In this document: piece after piece, positions 43,943 to 54,202 of the stretch | How positions within the stretch are numbered: position 1 is the first letter of the stretch | How the letters are laid out: every line of letters starts with the position of its first letter | Assembly: GCF_000422925.1 (NCBI RefSeq) | Contig: NZ_AUGZ01000009.1 | Location: 1-64,000 of the forward strand | Origin: Paludibacterium yongneupense DSM 18731 | Lineage (GTDB): Bacteria; Pseudomonadota; Gammaproteobacteria; Burkholderiales; Chromobacteriaceae | Reading direction: 5' to 3' | DNA length: 64,000 nt | Notes under the pieces: model-generated | The model's database searches: none | What the model saw: the letters and a program-made list of their open reading frames with translations, nothing else | What the model was told of the DNA's origin: nothing | Translations under genes and position numbers: made by a program

Positions 43943-45334
43943 TCATGCCAGCAGTGTTTTCAATGCCGTGCGATAGGCGTGGCCGGCGCCGCCTTCGGCC
44001 GGATGCCTGCGCTCGGCCACCACGCGGCGGCCACCGGCGTAGACGTCGCGAATCGGGTTGTCGCCATGCTGGCAGAATATCAGACCTGCCAGCAATTGAT
44101 CGTCGCGCCGCCACGCGAGATCGGGGTGCTCGGCATCGAGCACGATGAAGTCGGCACGCTGACCGGGGGCGAGGCCGGCTATCGGCCTCGCGGCTGCCTG
44201 AGCGCCGCCGGCAACGGCCTGGCCGTAGAGACGGTCGGCGACGGCCGGCGCCGCCGCGCAGGCCAGTACGTTGCGGCGCTGGTCGCGCAAGCGCTGGCCA
44301 TATTCGAGCAGCCGCAGTTCTTCGAGAGGCGAAACGCTGACATGACTGTCCGAACCGATGCCCCAGCGCCCCCCCGCATTCAGATAGCGGGCCGCGTCGA
44401 ACACCCCGTCGCCGAGGTTGGCTTCCGTGCTCGGGCACAGACCGGCGACGGCGCCGCTCGCGGCCAGGTCGGCGGTTTCGTCCGGCGTGAGGTGGGTGGC
44501 GTGCACCAGACACCAGCGTTCGTCCACCGGCTGGTGATCGAGCAACCAGCGCACGGGGCGCGCACCGAGGGCAACGATGCCGTCGTCGACTTCGCGTGTC
44601 TGCTCGGCGATATGGATGTGGATGGGGGCCAGTGGATCACTGGCGTGCAGTGCGGCGCGCAGGGCATCCAGTGCCTGAGGCGTTACCGCACGCAGCGAGT
44701 GGGGGGCGGCGCCATAGCGCAAGCCGTCGTGGACGGGATGCTCGCGCGCGAGCCGTGCGAGCAGGTCCAGCATCCAGTCGCCGCTGGCGATGAAACGCGC
44801 TTGCTGCGGCAGGGGCGGCAAGCCGCCAAACCCGCTGTTCTGATACAGCACCGGCAACAGCGTCAGGCCGATGCCCGCATCGTGCGCGGCGGCGATCAGC
44901 TGTTCGCTCAGCCGGGCGGGGTTGGCGTACGGGCGGCCGTCGATGTCATGGTGTATGTAGTGAAACTCGCATACCGAGGTATAGCCGGCCTTCAGCATCT
45001 CGATATAGAGCTGGCGCGCGACCGCGTAGAGCGTCTCGGGCGTCAGCCGCGCCGCGAAGCGGTACATCAGGTCGCGCCAGCTCCAGAAACTGTCCTGCGG
45101 GTGGCCCAGGTATTCGGTCAGGCCCGCCATCGCTCGCTGGAACGCATGCGAATGCAGATTGCACATGCCTGGCAGCACCGGACCGGCGGCCAGCATGCTG
45201 TCGTTGCGTGGCGCAACCGCGCTTTCGACCGACGTCAGGCGGCCGTCCGCCCCCCAACTCAGTGCGACGTTGCGCTGCCAGCCGCCGGGCAGCAGGGCGC
45301 GCTCGGCGAACAGGGTGTTTGCTGATGGAATCAT
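43943..45334 (-). CDS. hutF: Formimidoylglutamate deiminase
   Basis: Converts N-formimidoyl-glutamate to N-formylglutamate and ammonia, the marker enzyme of the five-step route. The 463-residue amidohydrolase has the metal site PGMCNLHSHAFQRAM, further His residues in IHIHIAEQ and VHATHLTPDE, and the Asp in GIGSDSHVSVSPLEELR. GGAGG gives ATG 45334 better spacing than ATG 45337. It is 14 bp after hutI. Confidence 0.95.
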   Translation of the reverse strand: MIPSANTLFAERALLPGGWQRNVALSWGADGRLTSVESAVAPRNDSMLAAGPVLPGMCNLHSHAFQRAMAGLTEYLGHPQDSFWSWRDLMYRFAARLTPETLYAVARQLYIEMLKAGYTSVCEFHYIHHDIDGRPYANPARLSEQLIAAAHDAGIGLTLLPVLYQNSGFGGLPPLPQQARFIASGDWMLDLLARLAREHPVHDGLRYGAAPHSLRAVTPQALDALRAALHASDPLAPIHIHIAEQTREVDDGIVALGARPVRWLLDHQPVDERWCLVHATHLTPDETADLAASGAVAGLCPSTEANLGDGVFDAARYLNAGGRWGIGSDSHVSVSPLEELRLLEYGQRLRDQRRNVLACAAAPAVADRLYGQAVAGGAQAAARPIAGLAPGQRADFIVLDAEHPDLAWRRDDQLLAGLIFCQHGDNPIRDVYAGGRRVVAERRHPAEGGAGHAYRTALKTLLA

Positions 45335-45348
45335 CATGGCCTCCGGCC

Positions 45349-46560
45349 TTAACGCAGGAAAACGGTCTCGCCGTGCCGCACCACGCGGCGGCACAAGGGG
45401 CGCCCGCTCCAGTAGGCGAGCTCGGCCAGCGTATCGATGCCCCAGACCGCGAAGTCGGCATCGCGGCCGATCTCGAGGCAGCCATGGCGCCGGGACTCGC
45501 CCAGCGCCTGCGCCGCGTGGCGTGTGACGCCGGCCAGCGCTTCGCCAACGGTCATCCGGAACAGGGTGCAGGCCATATTCAGCATCAGTAGCAACGATGT
45601 CGTCGGCGAGGTGCCGGGATTGCTGTCGGTGGACAGGGCGACGGGTACGCCGTGGCGGCGCAGCAAATCCAGCGGCGGCACGCGGGTCTCGCGAATGAAA
45701 TAGTAGGCGCCCGGCAGCAAGACCGCCACCGTGCCGGCCGCGCGCATTGCCATGACGCCTTCTTCGTCCAGCCACTCCAGGTGGTCGGCCGACAGGGCTC
45801 CCCAGCGTGCCGCAAGGCGCGCGCCGCCGCCGTTGGACAGCTGCTCCGCATGCATCTTCAGCGGCAGGCCGCGGCGACTGGCCGCTTCGAACACCCGTTC
45901 GCTCTGCGCGAGCGAGAAGCCGATGTTCTCGCAGAAGACGTCCACCGCGTCGATCAGCCCTTCGTCCGCGAGCGTCGGCAGCATGCGATCGCAGACTTCG
46001 GAGATGTAGTCGTCGCTGCGGCCGAAGAATTCGGGCGGCAGCGCATGGGCGCCGAGGAAAGTGGTATGGACGGCGACCGGATAGCGTTCGCCGAGCCGGC
46101 GTGCAACGCGCAACATCTTGCGTTCGCCGTCCAGGTCCAGTCCATACCCGGATTTGATCTCGACGGCCGTTACGCCTTCGGCCAGCAGAGCCTCCAGCCG
46201 CGGCGCCGACTGGCGCAGCAAGTCCTCTTCGCTGGCCGCTCGGGTGGCGCGCACGGTAGAGACAATGCCCCCGCCTGCGCGGGCGATGTCTTCATAGCTG
46301 GCGCCGGCCAGGCGCTGCGCGAATTCGTCGGCGCGCTGTCCGCCATAGACCAAGTGGGTATGGCAATCGACCAACCCAGGGGTTACCCAGGCCCCGCCAA
46401 GATCGTGGCGGGGCAGGGAGGCGAATTCGTGCGGCAGCGCGGCGAAGGCGCCGAGCCAGGCGATCCGCCCATCGCGTACGGCGATGGCCGCGTCGGCGAC
46501 GGTATCATCGACATCGCCACGGGCGCAGAGATTCAAGTGGTACCACACTGCATCGCTCAT
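45349..46560 (-). CDS. hutI: Imidazolonepropionase
   Basis: Hydrolyses 4-imidazolone-5-propionate to formimidoylglutamate. The 403-residue metal-dependent amidohydrolase shows [50 protein letters not shown] and [11 protein letters not shown]. The start ATG 46560 overlaps the hutD stop (ATGA), so the two are translationally coupled. The larger open frame to 47109 is not used. Confidence 0.96.
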   Translation of the reverse strand: MSDAVWYHLNLCARGDVDDTVADAAIAVRDGRIAWLGAFAALPHEFASLPRHDLGGAWVTPGLVDCHTHLVYGGQRADEFAQRLAGASYEDIARAGGGIVSTVRATRAASEEDLLRQSAPRLEALLAEGVTAVEIKSGYGLDLDGERKMLRVARRLGERYPVAVHTTFLGAHALPPEFFGRSDDYISEVCDRMLPTLADEGLIDAVDVFCENIGFSLAQSERVFEAASRRGLPLKMHAEQLSNGGGARLAARWGALSADHLEWLDEEGVMAMRAAGTVAVLLPGAYYFIRETRVPPLDLLRRHGVPVALSTDSNPGTSPTTSLLLMLNMACTLFRMTVGEALAGVTRHAAQALGESRRHGCLEIGRDADFAVWGIDTLAELAYWSGRPLCRRVVRHGETVFLR

Positions 46561-47156
46561 GCCGTCTCCATCGAAGTCAGGTTCAGCCCTATCCGCAGCA
46601 AGCAACCCTGGCCACGCACGCGGCAGTAGCGACCGCGCGCGGTGTCGATGCGCAGCGTGTCGGACGCCGACAGCGTGCAGGCTGCCGCCTCGTCGTCGAG
46701 TGTGATTTCCAGTTCGCCCTCGACGCAGAACAGCAGGGCCACATCGCACTGCAGCCCGCCCTCGCAGGGAGCATGCCGGATTTCGACCTCGCCTTGCACC
46801 GCGTCGCGGCGCAGCATCAGATTGAAATCGTGAGTCGCGCCGCGGATCGGACTCGCATGGATCGCCGTCTCGCCGGCAAAGTCCAGCCGGTCGAGTGCGT
46901 GCGCGAGCCGGTGGCTGACGCCATCCTCTGTCTCGAGGCGCATGCCTGCGCCCGCGAGGAGGATCAGGGTGCGATCGACGCCGTCGAAGCGCGAGAACGG
47001 CCCTGCCTGTGCGACCTCGGCCAGACTCGCACGCCAGATGAAATCGTCCAGTCCCGCCGCGGCAGGAAAGCAGGCGATCTCGCGCGTGCTGCCGCCCCCG
47101 TTTTTCCACGGCGCGGCGATCAATTCATGCGCGCGGATCAGCGTCGGGCCGGCCAT
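46557..47156 (-). CDS. hutD: HutD-family accessory protein
   Basis: 199-residue cupin-like protein with the family N-terminus [23 protein letters not shown]. HutD is needed for good growth on histidine in pseudomonads and has been proposed to set an upper limit on hut expression, perhaps by binding formylglutamate; its exact role is unsettled. It lies 2 bp after hutU and overlaps hutI by 4 nt. Confidence 0.93.
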   Translation of the reverse strand: MAGPTLIRAHELIAAPWKNGGGSTREIACFPAAAGLDDFIWRASLAEVAQAGPFSRFDGVDRTLILLAGAGMRLETEDGVSHRLAHALDRLDFAGETAIHASPIRGATHDFNLMLRRDAVQGEVEIRHAPCEGGLQCDVALLFCVEGELEITLDDEAAACTLSASDTLRIDTARGRYCRVRGQGCLLRIGLNLTSMETA

Positions 47157-47158
47157 GC

Positions 47159-48847
47159 TCAGCGTCCCAGCATCGGCAGCTTGAGCCCGGCACGGCGCGC
47201 GGTGTCTTGTGCCAGCTCGTAGCCGGCATCGGCGTGGCGCATCACCCCGGTGGCCGGGTCGTTGAACAGGACACGCCCCAGCCTCACCGCCGCCGCCTCG
47301 CTGCCATCGGCCACGATCACTACGCCCGCGTGCTGGCTGAATCCCATGCCCACTCCACCGCCGTGGTGCAGCGAAACCCAGGTCGCCCCGCCGGCGGTAT
47401 TGAGCATCGCATTGAGCAGCGGCCAGTCACTGACGGCATCCGAGCCGTCTTTCATCGACTCGGTTTCGCGATTGGGGCTGGCTACCGATCCGGTATCCAG
47501 GTGGTCGCGACCGATCACGACCGGCGCTTTCAGTTCTCCGCTCTTCACCATCTCGTTGAATGCGAGGCCGAGGCGGTGGCGATCTTGCACCCCGACCCAG
47601 CAGATACGCGAGGGCAGCCCCTGGAAGGCGATGCGCTCGCGCGCCATATCGAGCCAGTTGTGCAGATGCGCATCGTCCGGGATCAGTTCCTTGACCTTGC
47701 GGTCGGTCTTGTAAATATCCTCCGGGTCGCCCGACAGCGCCACCCAGCGGAATGGGCCCTTGCCCTCGCAGAACAGCGGGCGGATATAGGCCGGCACGAA
47801 GCCCGGGAAGTCGAAGGCGTTTTCCACTCCCATTTCGAAGGCCATCTGGCGGATGTTATTGCCGTAGTCGAGGGTGGCGGCGCCGCGTTCCTGCAAGGTG
47901 AGCATGGCCCGGACCTGATTCGCCATCGAGGTCTTGGCCGGCAGGACAATGCTGTCAGGCGCCGTGCGGCGGCACTGCTGCCAGTGCTCGAAGCTCCAGC
48001 CTTGCGGCAGGTATCCGTTGACCGGGTCGTGGGCCGAAGTCTGGTCGGTGACCGCATCCGGCGTGATGCCGCGTGCGACGAGTTCGGTGAATACATCGGC
48101 GGCATTGCCCAGCAGCCCGACCGATACCGGCCGGCCGCTGCGTTTCGCGTCTTCGACCAGCGCGAGCGCTTCGTCCAGAGAATGCGCCTTGCGATCGACG
48201 TAGCGGGTTTTCAACCGCATGTCGATACGGCTCTCGTCGCATTCGACCGCGATCATCGAGAAGCCGGCCATTGTCGCAGCCAGAGTCTGCGCCCCGCCCA
48301 TGCCGCCGAGCCCGCCGGTGAGAATCCAGCGGCCGGCGGGATTGCCGCCGAAGTGCTGTCTGGCGATAGCGAAAAAGGTCTCGTAGGTTCCCTGGACGAT
48401 GCCTTGAGTGCCGATATAGATCCAGCTGCCGGCCGTCATCTGGCCGTACATCATCAGCCCTTTTTTATCCAGTTCGTGGAAGTGCTCCCACGTCGCCCAG
48501 TGCGGCACCAGATTGGAGTTGGCAATCAGCACCCGCGGCGCGTCGGCGTGGGTTCTGAACACGCCGACCGGCTTGCCGGACTGGATCAGCAGGGTTTCGT
48601 CGTCTTCCAGGTCCCTGAGAGAGGCCAGTATCTGGTCGAAGCATTCCCAGTTGCGGGCAGCACGGCCGATGCCGCCGTAGACCACCAGGGCCTGCGGATG
48701 CTCGGCGACTTCCGGATCGAGATTGTTCTGGATCATGCGGAAGGCGGCTTCGGTCAGCCAGCTTTTGCAGGTTTTTTCGCTTCCGCGCGGGGCGCGGATG
48801 ACGCGGCTTTCGTCCAGGCGCGGGTCGTGGCTGTGCGGCGTATTCAT
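47159..48847 (-). CDS. hutU: Urocanate hydratase
   Basis: Converts urocanate to imidazolonepropionate using tightly bound NAD. At 562 residues it has the normal length. NAD-binding and active-site regions visible are [11 protein letters not shown], the conserved [20 protein letters not shown], and the C-terminal [17 protein letters not shown]. It is the first gene of the hutUDIFG operon, preceded by two HutC-like sites. Its usual partner hutH is not in the window. Confidence 0.97.
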   Translation of the reverse strand: MNTPHSHDPRLDESRVIRAPRGSEKTCKSWLTEAAFRMIQNNLDPEVAEHPQALVVYGGIGRAARNWECFDQILASLRDLEDDETLLIQSGKPVGVFRTHADAPRVLIANSNLVPHWATWEHFHELDKKGLMMYGQMTAGSWIYIGTQGIVQGTYETFFAIARQHFGGNPAGRWILTGGLGGMGGAQTLAATMAGFSMIAVECDESRIDMRLKTRYVDRKAHSLDEALALVEDAKRSGRPVSVGLLGNAADVFTELVARGITPDAVTDQTSAHDPVNGYLPQGWSFEHWQQCRRTAPDSIVLPAKTSMANQVRAMLTLQERGAATLDYGNNIRQMAFEMGVENAFDFPGFVPAYIRPLFCEGKGPFRWVALSGDPEDIYKTDRKVKELIPDDAHLHNWLDMARERIAFQGLPSRICWVGVQDRHRLGLAFNEMVKSGELKAPVVIGRDHLDTGSVASPNRETESMKDGSDAVSDWPLLNAMLNTAGGATWVSLHHGGGVGMGFSQHAGVVIVADGSEAAAVRLGRVLFNDPATGVMRHADAGYELAQDTARRAGLKLPMLGR

Positions 48848-48933
48848 GCGGGTCTCCTAAAGGGCGTACCGAAATGTCCGGTCGGGCCGGGGCGGCTGCC
48901 TGTCCGGCGCCGCCGCGTGGGCGGCTGGTGTTG

Positions 48934-48984
48934 ATGTCTATACAAGATTGTCGCAGTGTAGCGCAGGTTTTTTGTATAGACAAG
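48934..48984. promoter_or_regulatory. Two HutC-like operators upstream of hutU
   Basis: ATGTCTATACAAG (48934-48946) and TTTGTATAGACAAG (48971-48984) are two copies, in opposite orientation, of the dyad TTGT-N4-ACAA built around TATAG. They lie 87-137 bp before hutU in a 242-bp gap that otherwise holds no gene. The same sequence family recurs upstream of hutC at 49864 and 49981. This matches the known style of HutC sites (CTTGTATA-type); urocanate would be the expected inducer. Confidence 0.8.
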
Positions 48985-49089
48985 TTTGGCGTCCAGGCAA
49001 GAATCATCGTGCCGGGGACGCGGCGACAGGGCGGGTAGCGTGGAGCGAGGCGGGGAAACGGGAAGCGGGCGGCGGATGCCGCCGCGGGC

Positions 49090-49800
49090 TTACATGCTGC
49101 CTTCGAAACGGTAGCGCGAGGCCGGATGCCAGAGGGTGACTTCGGTAGCGACCTGGGCGTGGGCCCAGGTCTTGCGTTGCAGTACCAGGCAAGGTTCGCC
49201 GATGTCCATATGCAAGCGGTGGCGAGCCGTGGCATCCGGCATGCGCGCGGTGATCACGTACTCCGCCCGCTGCAGCGGGGCTTCGCGTGTCATGTAGACA
49301 TTTGGCGTGATGGTGTGGAAATCCTGCTCCAGATAGTGGGGGTAGAGGTGAGGATTGACAAAGCGGTCCTCGAGCTGGATCGGGACATCGTTTTCGAAAT
49401 GCACGAGGCGCGAGTGATAGGCATGGTCGTCGGCGGGCAGTCCCAGCACTTGCAGCGCGCGCGGCTCGACGGTCGTCTCCAGTATCAGAATCTCGCAGCG
49501 GTGCCTGCCGCCACGGCCGGCAATTTCGTCCGAGATGCTTTTGATCGCGATCAGCGTCGACTGATACTTGTGCGATGTAACGAAGGTGCCGGCGCCCTGC
49601 ACGCGATTGAGAACCTGATCCACGGTCAGTTCACGCAAGGCGCGATGCACGGTCATGCGCGATACGCCGAACTGTTTGACCAACTCGTGTTCAGAAGGAA
49701 TCAGGCTGCCGCTGGTCCAGATTCCGCTCTCGATTTGATTGCGGACATAGTCCTTGATCTGTACGTAGGCGGGGACCGGCTTGCTCGGGGTTTGGGACAT
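49090..49800 (-). CDS. hutC: GntR/HutC-family histidine-utilisation repressor
   Basis: 236-residue regulator with a GntR winged helix (YVQIKDYVRNQIESGIW, ELVKQFGVSRMTVHRALRELT) and a UTRA effector domain, which in HutC binds urocanate. It lies 242 bp upstream of hutU on the same strand, transcribed separately, and carries two HutC-like sites in its own leader, so autoregulation is likely. Confidence 0.93.
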   Translation of the reverse strand: MSQTPSKPVPAYVQIKDYVRNQIESGIWTSGSLIPSEHELVKQFGVSRMTVHRALRELTVDQVLNRVQGAGTFVTSHKYQSTLIAIKSISDEIAGRGGRHRCEILILETTVEPRALQVLGLPADDHAYHSRLVHFENDVPIQLEDRFVNPHLYPHYLEQDFHTITPNVYMTREAPLQRAEYVITARMPDATARHRLHMDIGEPCLVLQRKTWAHAQVATEVTLWHPASRYRFEGSM

Positions 49801-49863
49801 GGCGTCTCGAATCGGTTTTGGTTTTTCGAACTATACCATGGAGTCGTTTCAGCGTGGTTTTCA

Positions 49864-49993
49864 CTTGTATAGTCATTAGCGGCGCGGGCATCCGGTCGAC
49901 GTCGTTGCGTACTTTTTGACGCATGAAAAACAAAGCTATCCAGGCGCAAGCCCGATCATTGGCAACTTGGACAGGTATGACTTGTATAGTCAT
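49864..49993. promoter_or_regulatory. Two HutC-like sites upstream of hutC
   Basis: CTTGTATAGTCAT occurs identically at 49864-49876 and 49981-49993, 117 bp apart, in the 500-bp gap between hutC and putA. The first lies 64 bp from the hutC start. The second is nearer the middle, so it might also influence putA or serve as a distal site for looping. The gap has no credible gene; near 50054 it holds two copies of GGGTCGGGCAG. Confidence 0.75.
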
Positions 49994-50237
49994 TTGAAAG
50001 CGGGTCCATGCCGCTTCTCCCGGAGAGAGCCGGGTGGCGTGCGGCGACGGGGGGAGGCGCTCAGGGGGTCGGGCAGGGGGTCGGGCAGGGCGTAGTCGGC
50101 TTCGGCAGTCTCGTACCGGCGCCCAGGCAGGGTGACCGCTCTGGCCCGAGTCCGGCCATGGGGCAAACCTGCGTGGCGATGCGAGCGGCGGCGGTATTTG
50201 TCAAAGGGCTTGACTATCCAGCCCATGTACACAGTAT

Positions 50238-50249
50238 ATTGTATACAAT
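50238..50249. promoter_or_regulatory. GntR/FCD-type palindrome upstream of putA
   Basis: ATTGTATACAAT is a perfect 12-bp dyad 53 bp before the putA start and fits the TNGTNNNACNA pattern used by FadR/VanR-type GntR regulators. It differs from the hut sites by being fully symmetric. No FCD-type regulator gene lies in the window, so the binding protein is unknown; cross-recognition by HutC cannot be ruled out. Confidence 0.6.
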
Positions 50250-50302
50250 TATTGGCCCGGTATCGCCGGGCGACCGAATGTCATCAGAATAGAGGTGTCA
50301 GC

Positions 50303-53300
50303 ATGCAATTCGACGTATTGGCGCGCGAAGAGTCCCCGCTGCGGGCCGCGATAAGCGCCGCGCACCGGCGCGACGAAAGAGAATGTCTGCCGTGGCTGCT
50401 CGATGCCGCTGCAATGAGCGCGGCCCAGGTCGCGTCCAGCCGCGAACTTGCCCAGAAACTGGTGACGGCGGTGCGCTCGCGCCGCACGCGTTCCGGCGGC
50501 GTCGATGCGCTGATGCATGAGTTCTCCTTGTCCAGTCAGGAAGGCGTGGCTTTGATGTGCCTGGCCGAGGCCTTGCTGCGCATTCCCGACAGGGCCACGG
50601 CGGACAAGCTCATCCGCGACAAGATCAGCCGCGGCGATTGGCGCTCGCATCTGGGCAATAGTGCGTCCTTGTTCGTCAACGCCGCGGCCTGGGGGCTGCT
50701 GGTGACCGGCAAGCTGGTGTCGTCGCATAGCGAAGAGGGTCTCGGCGGCGCCGTGACCCGGCTGATCGCTCGAGGTGGCGAGCCCCTGATCCGCAAGGGC
50801 GTCGATATGGCAATGCGTATGCTGGGCAAGCAGTTCGTCACGGGCGAAACCATAGAGCAGGCGCTGGCCAACGGGCGCGAGCGCGAGGCCGCCGGTTACC
50901 GCTTCAGTTTCGACATGCTTGGCGAAGCCGCGATGACAGAAGCCGACGCCCAACGTTATATGGCGGATTACGAACGCGCGATCCACGCCATCGGCAAGGC
51001 GTCGGCCGGGCGCGGCGTATACGGCGGCCCCGGTATCTCGGTCAAGCTCTCGGCGATACATCCGCGCTATACGCGTGCGCAGCACGAGCGTGTGACGAGC
51101 GAAGTGTTGCCGCGGGTCAAACGGCTGATGTTGCTTGCGCGGGAGTATCAGATCGGCGTGACCATGGATGCCGAAGAGTGCGACCGGCTCGATATCGCGC
51201 TCGACGTCATCGAGGCGCTCGCGCTGGACCCGGATCTGGCCGGATTCGATGGCATCGGTATCGTGGTGCAGGCCTATCAGAAGCGCAGCCCGTTCGTGAT
51301 CGATTATCTTGTCGACCTCGCGCGCCGCAGCGGGCATCGCTTGATGGTCAGGCTGGTCAAAGGCGCCTACTGGGACGCCGAGGTCAAGCGTGCCCAGAGC
51401 GAAGGACTGTCGGGCTACCCGGTATATACGCGCAAGGTCTACACCGATGTCAGCTATCTGGCGTGTGCGAAGAAGCTGCTGGCCGAGCCGCAGGCCATCT
51501 ATCCGCAGTTTGCCACCCATAACGCCTACAGCATGGCGGCGGTGCGCGAACTGGCCGGTGAGCGCGAGTATGAGTTCCAGTGCTTGCATGGCATGGGCGA
51601 GACCCTGTATGACCAGGTGGTGGGCGACAAGGGGCTCGGACGCGCTTGCCGGGTGTATGCACCGGTCGGCTCGCATGAGACCCTGCTTGCCTATCTGGTG
51701 CGGCGCTTGCTGGAGAACGGCGCCAACTCGTCCTTCGTCAATCGCATTGTCGACGAGAGCGTCGCGATTGCCGATCTGGTGGCCGATCCGCTGGAGGAAG
51801 CGGCCCGGCTGAGAGGGGAGCCGCATCGGCGCATCGCCTTGCCGGAAGCCTTGTATGGCGATGCACGCCGCAACTCGCGCGGGCTGGACCTCAATAGCGA
51901 ACCCGAGCTCGCGGCGCTGCAAGCGCAGCTGCTGGCGGCCGAGGCCCGCCGCTGGAGTGCGGCCCCCTTGTTGGGTGCCGGCACCGCCGAGGGGGGCGCG
52001 ACGATGAGTGTGAGCAACCCCGCCGACCGGCGCGATACGGTGGGATGGGTGACGCTGGCGTCGGCGGCGGATGTCGAATCGGCGCTGGCCGCCGCGAGCG
52101 ATGCCCGCGCCGTCTGGGCGGCGACCGGTATCGACGTGCGCGCAGACTGTCTCGAGCGCATGGCCGCGCTGATGGAAACGCATCGCGGCGAGCTGATGGC
52201 ACTCGCCGTGCTCGAGGCGGGTAAAACCCTGCCCAATGCGCTGGGCGAAGTGCGCGAGGCGGTCGATTTCTGCCGCTACTACGCGGCGCAGGCCCGTGCC
52301 GGCTTGACGGCGCAAACCCATGCCCCGCTCGGGGTCGTGACTTGCATCAGTCCCTGGAATTTTCCGCTGGCCATCTTTTGCGGGCAGATCGCGGCGGCAC
52401 TGGTTGCCGGAAACGTCGTGCTGGCAAAACCGGCCGAGCAGACCAGTCTGATCGCCGCCCGGGCCGTGGAGTTATGGTACGAGTCCGGAATCGGACGCGC
52501 GGTACTGCAGTTGCTGCCCGGCGAGGGGGAAGTGGTCGGTGCGGCGCTGGTGGCCGACCCTCGCGTCGACGGAGTCGTGTTCACCGGTTCCGGCGAAGTG
52601 GCGCGCTTCATTCAGCGCACGCTGGCGGCGCGCGGAGGCGATATCCCGCTGATCGCCGAAACCGGCGGCCAGAATGCGATGATCGTCGATAGTTCTGCGC
52701 TGCCCGAGCAAGTGGTGGCCGATGTCGTCAGCTCGGCCTTCGACTCGGCCGGGCAGCGCTGTTCCGCGTTGCGGGTGCTGTTCCTGCAGCGCGAAATCGC
52801 AGAGCCGGTGCTGGCCATGCTCAAAGGCGCGATGGCCGAACTGCGGGTCGGAAACCCGGCGCGTCTGAGTTGCGACGTCGGACCGGTTATCGACGATGCC
52901 GCGCGAGTCTCGCTGCTTGCGCATATCGAGTCGCTGACGCCGCACGCGCGTTCCTGCTTCCGCCTGACTCTGGACGGGGAGGGCGAGCATGGCAGCTATG
53001 TGGCTCCCACCCTGTTTGAAATCGACGATCTGGCACTGCTGCCGCGCGAAGTGTTCGGTCCCGTACTGCATGTCTTGCGCTATGATGCGGCCGATCTCGA
53101 TGGCGTGATCGATGCCATCAATGCCACCGGCTACGGCCTGACCCATGGCGTGCATAGCCGCGTCGACGAGACGATAGAACGCATCCTGGCGCGGATCCGC
53201 GCCGGCAATGTCTACGTCAATCGCAATATTGTGGGCGCCGTGGTCGGCGTGCAGCCTTTCGGAGGAGAAGGATTGTCCGGCACCGGTCCCAAGGCCGGCG

Positions 53301-53893
53301 GGCCGCTCTATCTCTATCGTCTGACTCGCGGTCGCTGGAGCCTGCCGACCGATTCCCGGCCGGCGGACGCCGCCGTAGCACTCGAAGACAGCGCCGCGAC
53401 GCGGGTATTCTGGTCCGCCGCGCGGCTGGCTGCGCTCAACGCAGCCAGCCCCTTGTCGCGACGCCATGAGCTGGTCGGTCCGACCGGGGAGTTCAATGTC
53501 TTGCGCTTCGCCCCGCGCGGTCGTGTTGCCTGCGTTGCCGGCGATGATGAGCGCATGCTGGAGCTCGTCGCGGCGACCCTGTGCTGCGGCAATGTGGCGG
53601 TACTGAGTCCCGGCGCGCTGGCCGGACGGCTCGCGACGGCCCTGCCCGGGCGGGTCGAACTGGCGACGGGCGAGCTGGAGTCGATGCCGATCGACGCCTT
53701 GCTGTTCGAGGGGCCGCTATCGCAAGCCGATGACATTCGTCGCCGGCTGGCGGCCCGGGAGGGTGCGCTGACGCCGCTTGTCGTCGCGGGGCCGGACGGA
53801 GTCGAACTCTTGAGGCTGGTGGTTGAGCGTGCGCTCAGCGTCAACACCACGGCAGCGGGCGGGAATGCCAGCCTGATGAGCATGGAGGAGTGA
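50303..53893 (+). CDS. putA: Bifunctional proline dehydrogenase/P5C dehydrogenase
   Basis: Oxidises proline to glutamate in two channelled steps. The 1196-residue protein begins directly with the proline-dehydrogenase part: KLSAIHPRYT, VTMDAEECDRLDIALDV, VRLVKGAYWDAEVKRAQ and FATHNAYSMA. The aldehyde dehydrogenase half has ISPWNFPLAIFCGQIAAALV, ETGGQNAMIVD and the catalytic Cys820 in GQRCSALRVL. The C-terminal extension ending NTTAAGGNASLMS marks a longer, type-B-like PutA. No ribbon-helix-helix DNA-binding domain is present, so it is not an autorepressor. ATG 50303 fits; the open frame to 50132 is not used. Confidence 0.96.
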   Translation: MQFDVLAREESPLRAAISAAHRRDERECLPWLLDAAAMSAAQVASSRELAQKLVTAVRSRRTRSGGVDALMHEFSLSSQEGVALMCLAEALLRIPDRATADKLIRDKISRGDWRSHLGNSASLFVNAAAWGLLVTGKLVSSHSEEGLGGAVTRLIARGGEPLIRKGVDMAMRMLGKQFVTGETIEQALANGREREAAGYRFSFDMLGEAAMTEADAQRYMADYERAIHAIGKASAGRGVYGGPGISVKLSAIHPRYTRAQHERVTSEVLPRVKRLMLLAREYQIGVTMDAEECDRLDIALDVIEALALDPDLAGFDGIGIVVQAYQKRSPFVIDYLVDLARRSGHRLMVRLVKGAYWDAEVKRAQSEGLSGYPVYTRKVYTDVSYLACAKKLLAEPQAIYPQFATHNAYSMAAVRELAGEREYEFQCLHGMGETLYDQVVGDKGLGRACRVYAPVGSHETLLAYLVRRLLENGANSSFVNRIVDESVAIADLVADPLEEAARLRGEPHRRIALPEALYGDARRNSRGLDLNSEPELAALQAQLLAAEARRWSAAPLLGAGTAEGGATMSVSNPADRRDTVGWVTLASAADVESALAAASDARAVWAATGIDVRADCLERMAALMETHRGELMALAVLEAGKTLPNALGEVREAVDFCRYYAAQARAGLTAQTHAPLGVVTCISPWNFPLAIFCGQIAAALVAGNVVLAKPAEQTSLIAARAVELWYESGIGRAVLQLLPGEGEVVGAALVADPRVDGVVFTGSGEVARFIQRTLAARGGDIPLIAETGGQNAMIVDSSALPEQVVADVVSSAFDSAGQRCSALRVLFLQREIAEPVLAMLKGAMAELRVGNPARLSCDVGPVIDDAARVSLLAHIESLTPHARSCFRLTLDGEGEHGSYVAPTLFEIDDLALLPREVFGPVLHVLRYDAADLDGVIDAINATGYGLTHGVHSRVDETIERILARIRAGNVYVNRNIVGAVVGVQPFGGEGLSGTGPKAGGPLYLYRLTRGRWSLPTDSRPADAAVALEDSAATRVFWSAARLAALNAASPLSRRHELVGPTGEFNVLRFAPRGRVACVAGDDERMLELVAATLCCGNVAVLSPGALAGRLATALPGRVELATGELESMPIDALLFEGPLSQADDIRRRLAAREGALTPLVVAGPDGVELLRLVVERALSVNTTAAGGNASLMSMEE

Positions 53894-53939
53894 ATTTCTA
53901 GACAAATCTGCCTGGGAGGTCTGAACAAGCCCGAGTTTT

Positions 53940-53955
53940 GCCGAGCAGATCGTTC
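53940..53955. repeat. 16-bp direct repeat, left copy
   Basis: GCCGAGCAGATCGTTC occurs here and again at 55311-55326, 1371 bp apart in the same orientation. The ten bases on the left of both copies are also partly alike (CCGAGTTTTG versus CCGGATTCGG). The left copy abuts the point where similarity of the transposase fragment at 53956-54113 stops. Confidence 0.85.
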
Positions 53956-54113
53956 AATGAATACCGCTGCTGCAGGCAGTGGATGTGCAGCATGGCCGAT
54001 GGCGGATACCGTCGTCGGCCATGCGCCGGGATGATGGATTCAAACCGGAAGGCCGGGACGTGTTCATACCTTCCTTGACGGATGGCGCGAACAGAATGGC
54101 CTGGCGTGCGCAA
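53956..54113 (-). pseudogene. IS5-family transposase remnant, N-terminal part
   Basis: The minus-strand frame reads GRRRYPPSAMLHIHCLQQRY followed by SLND. This closely resembles the N-terminal motif of IS5-family transposases ([24 protein letters not shown], from memory). Similarity stops right after SLND at the 16-bp repeat. Only about 50 of some 330 residues remain and no DDE residues are present, so it is dead. A second remnant of the same type, the C-terminal end, lies at 55426. Confidence 0.62.
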
Positions 54114-54202
54114 GATTCCGCTTTGTTTCTTCCCCCTCCTGGTCGGGCTGGATTTGGGTTAACGGAGTCTTTTGGGGTTCTGCCTGTGAAAAGCTCACTG
54201 AC

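Noticed and set aside
50249..52321. 690-residue minus-strand frame opposite putA
   Set aside because: It overlaps conserved PutA motifs completely and has no similarity of its own.
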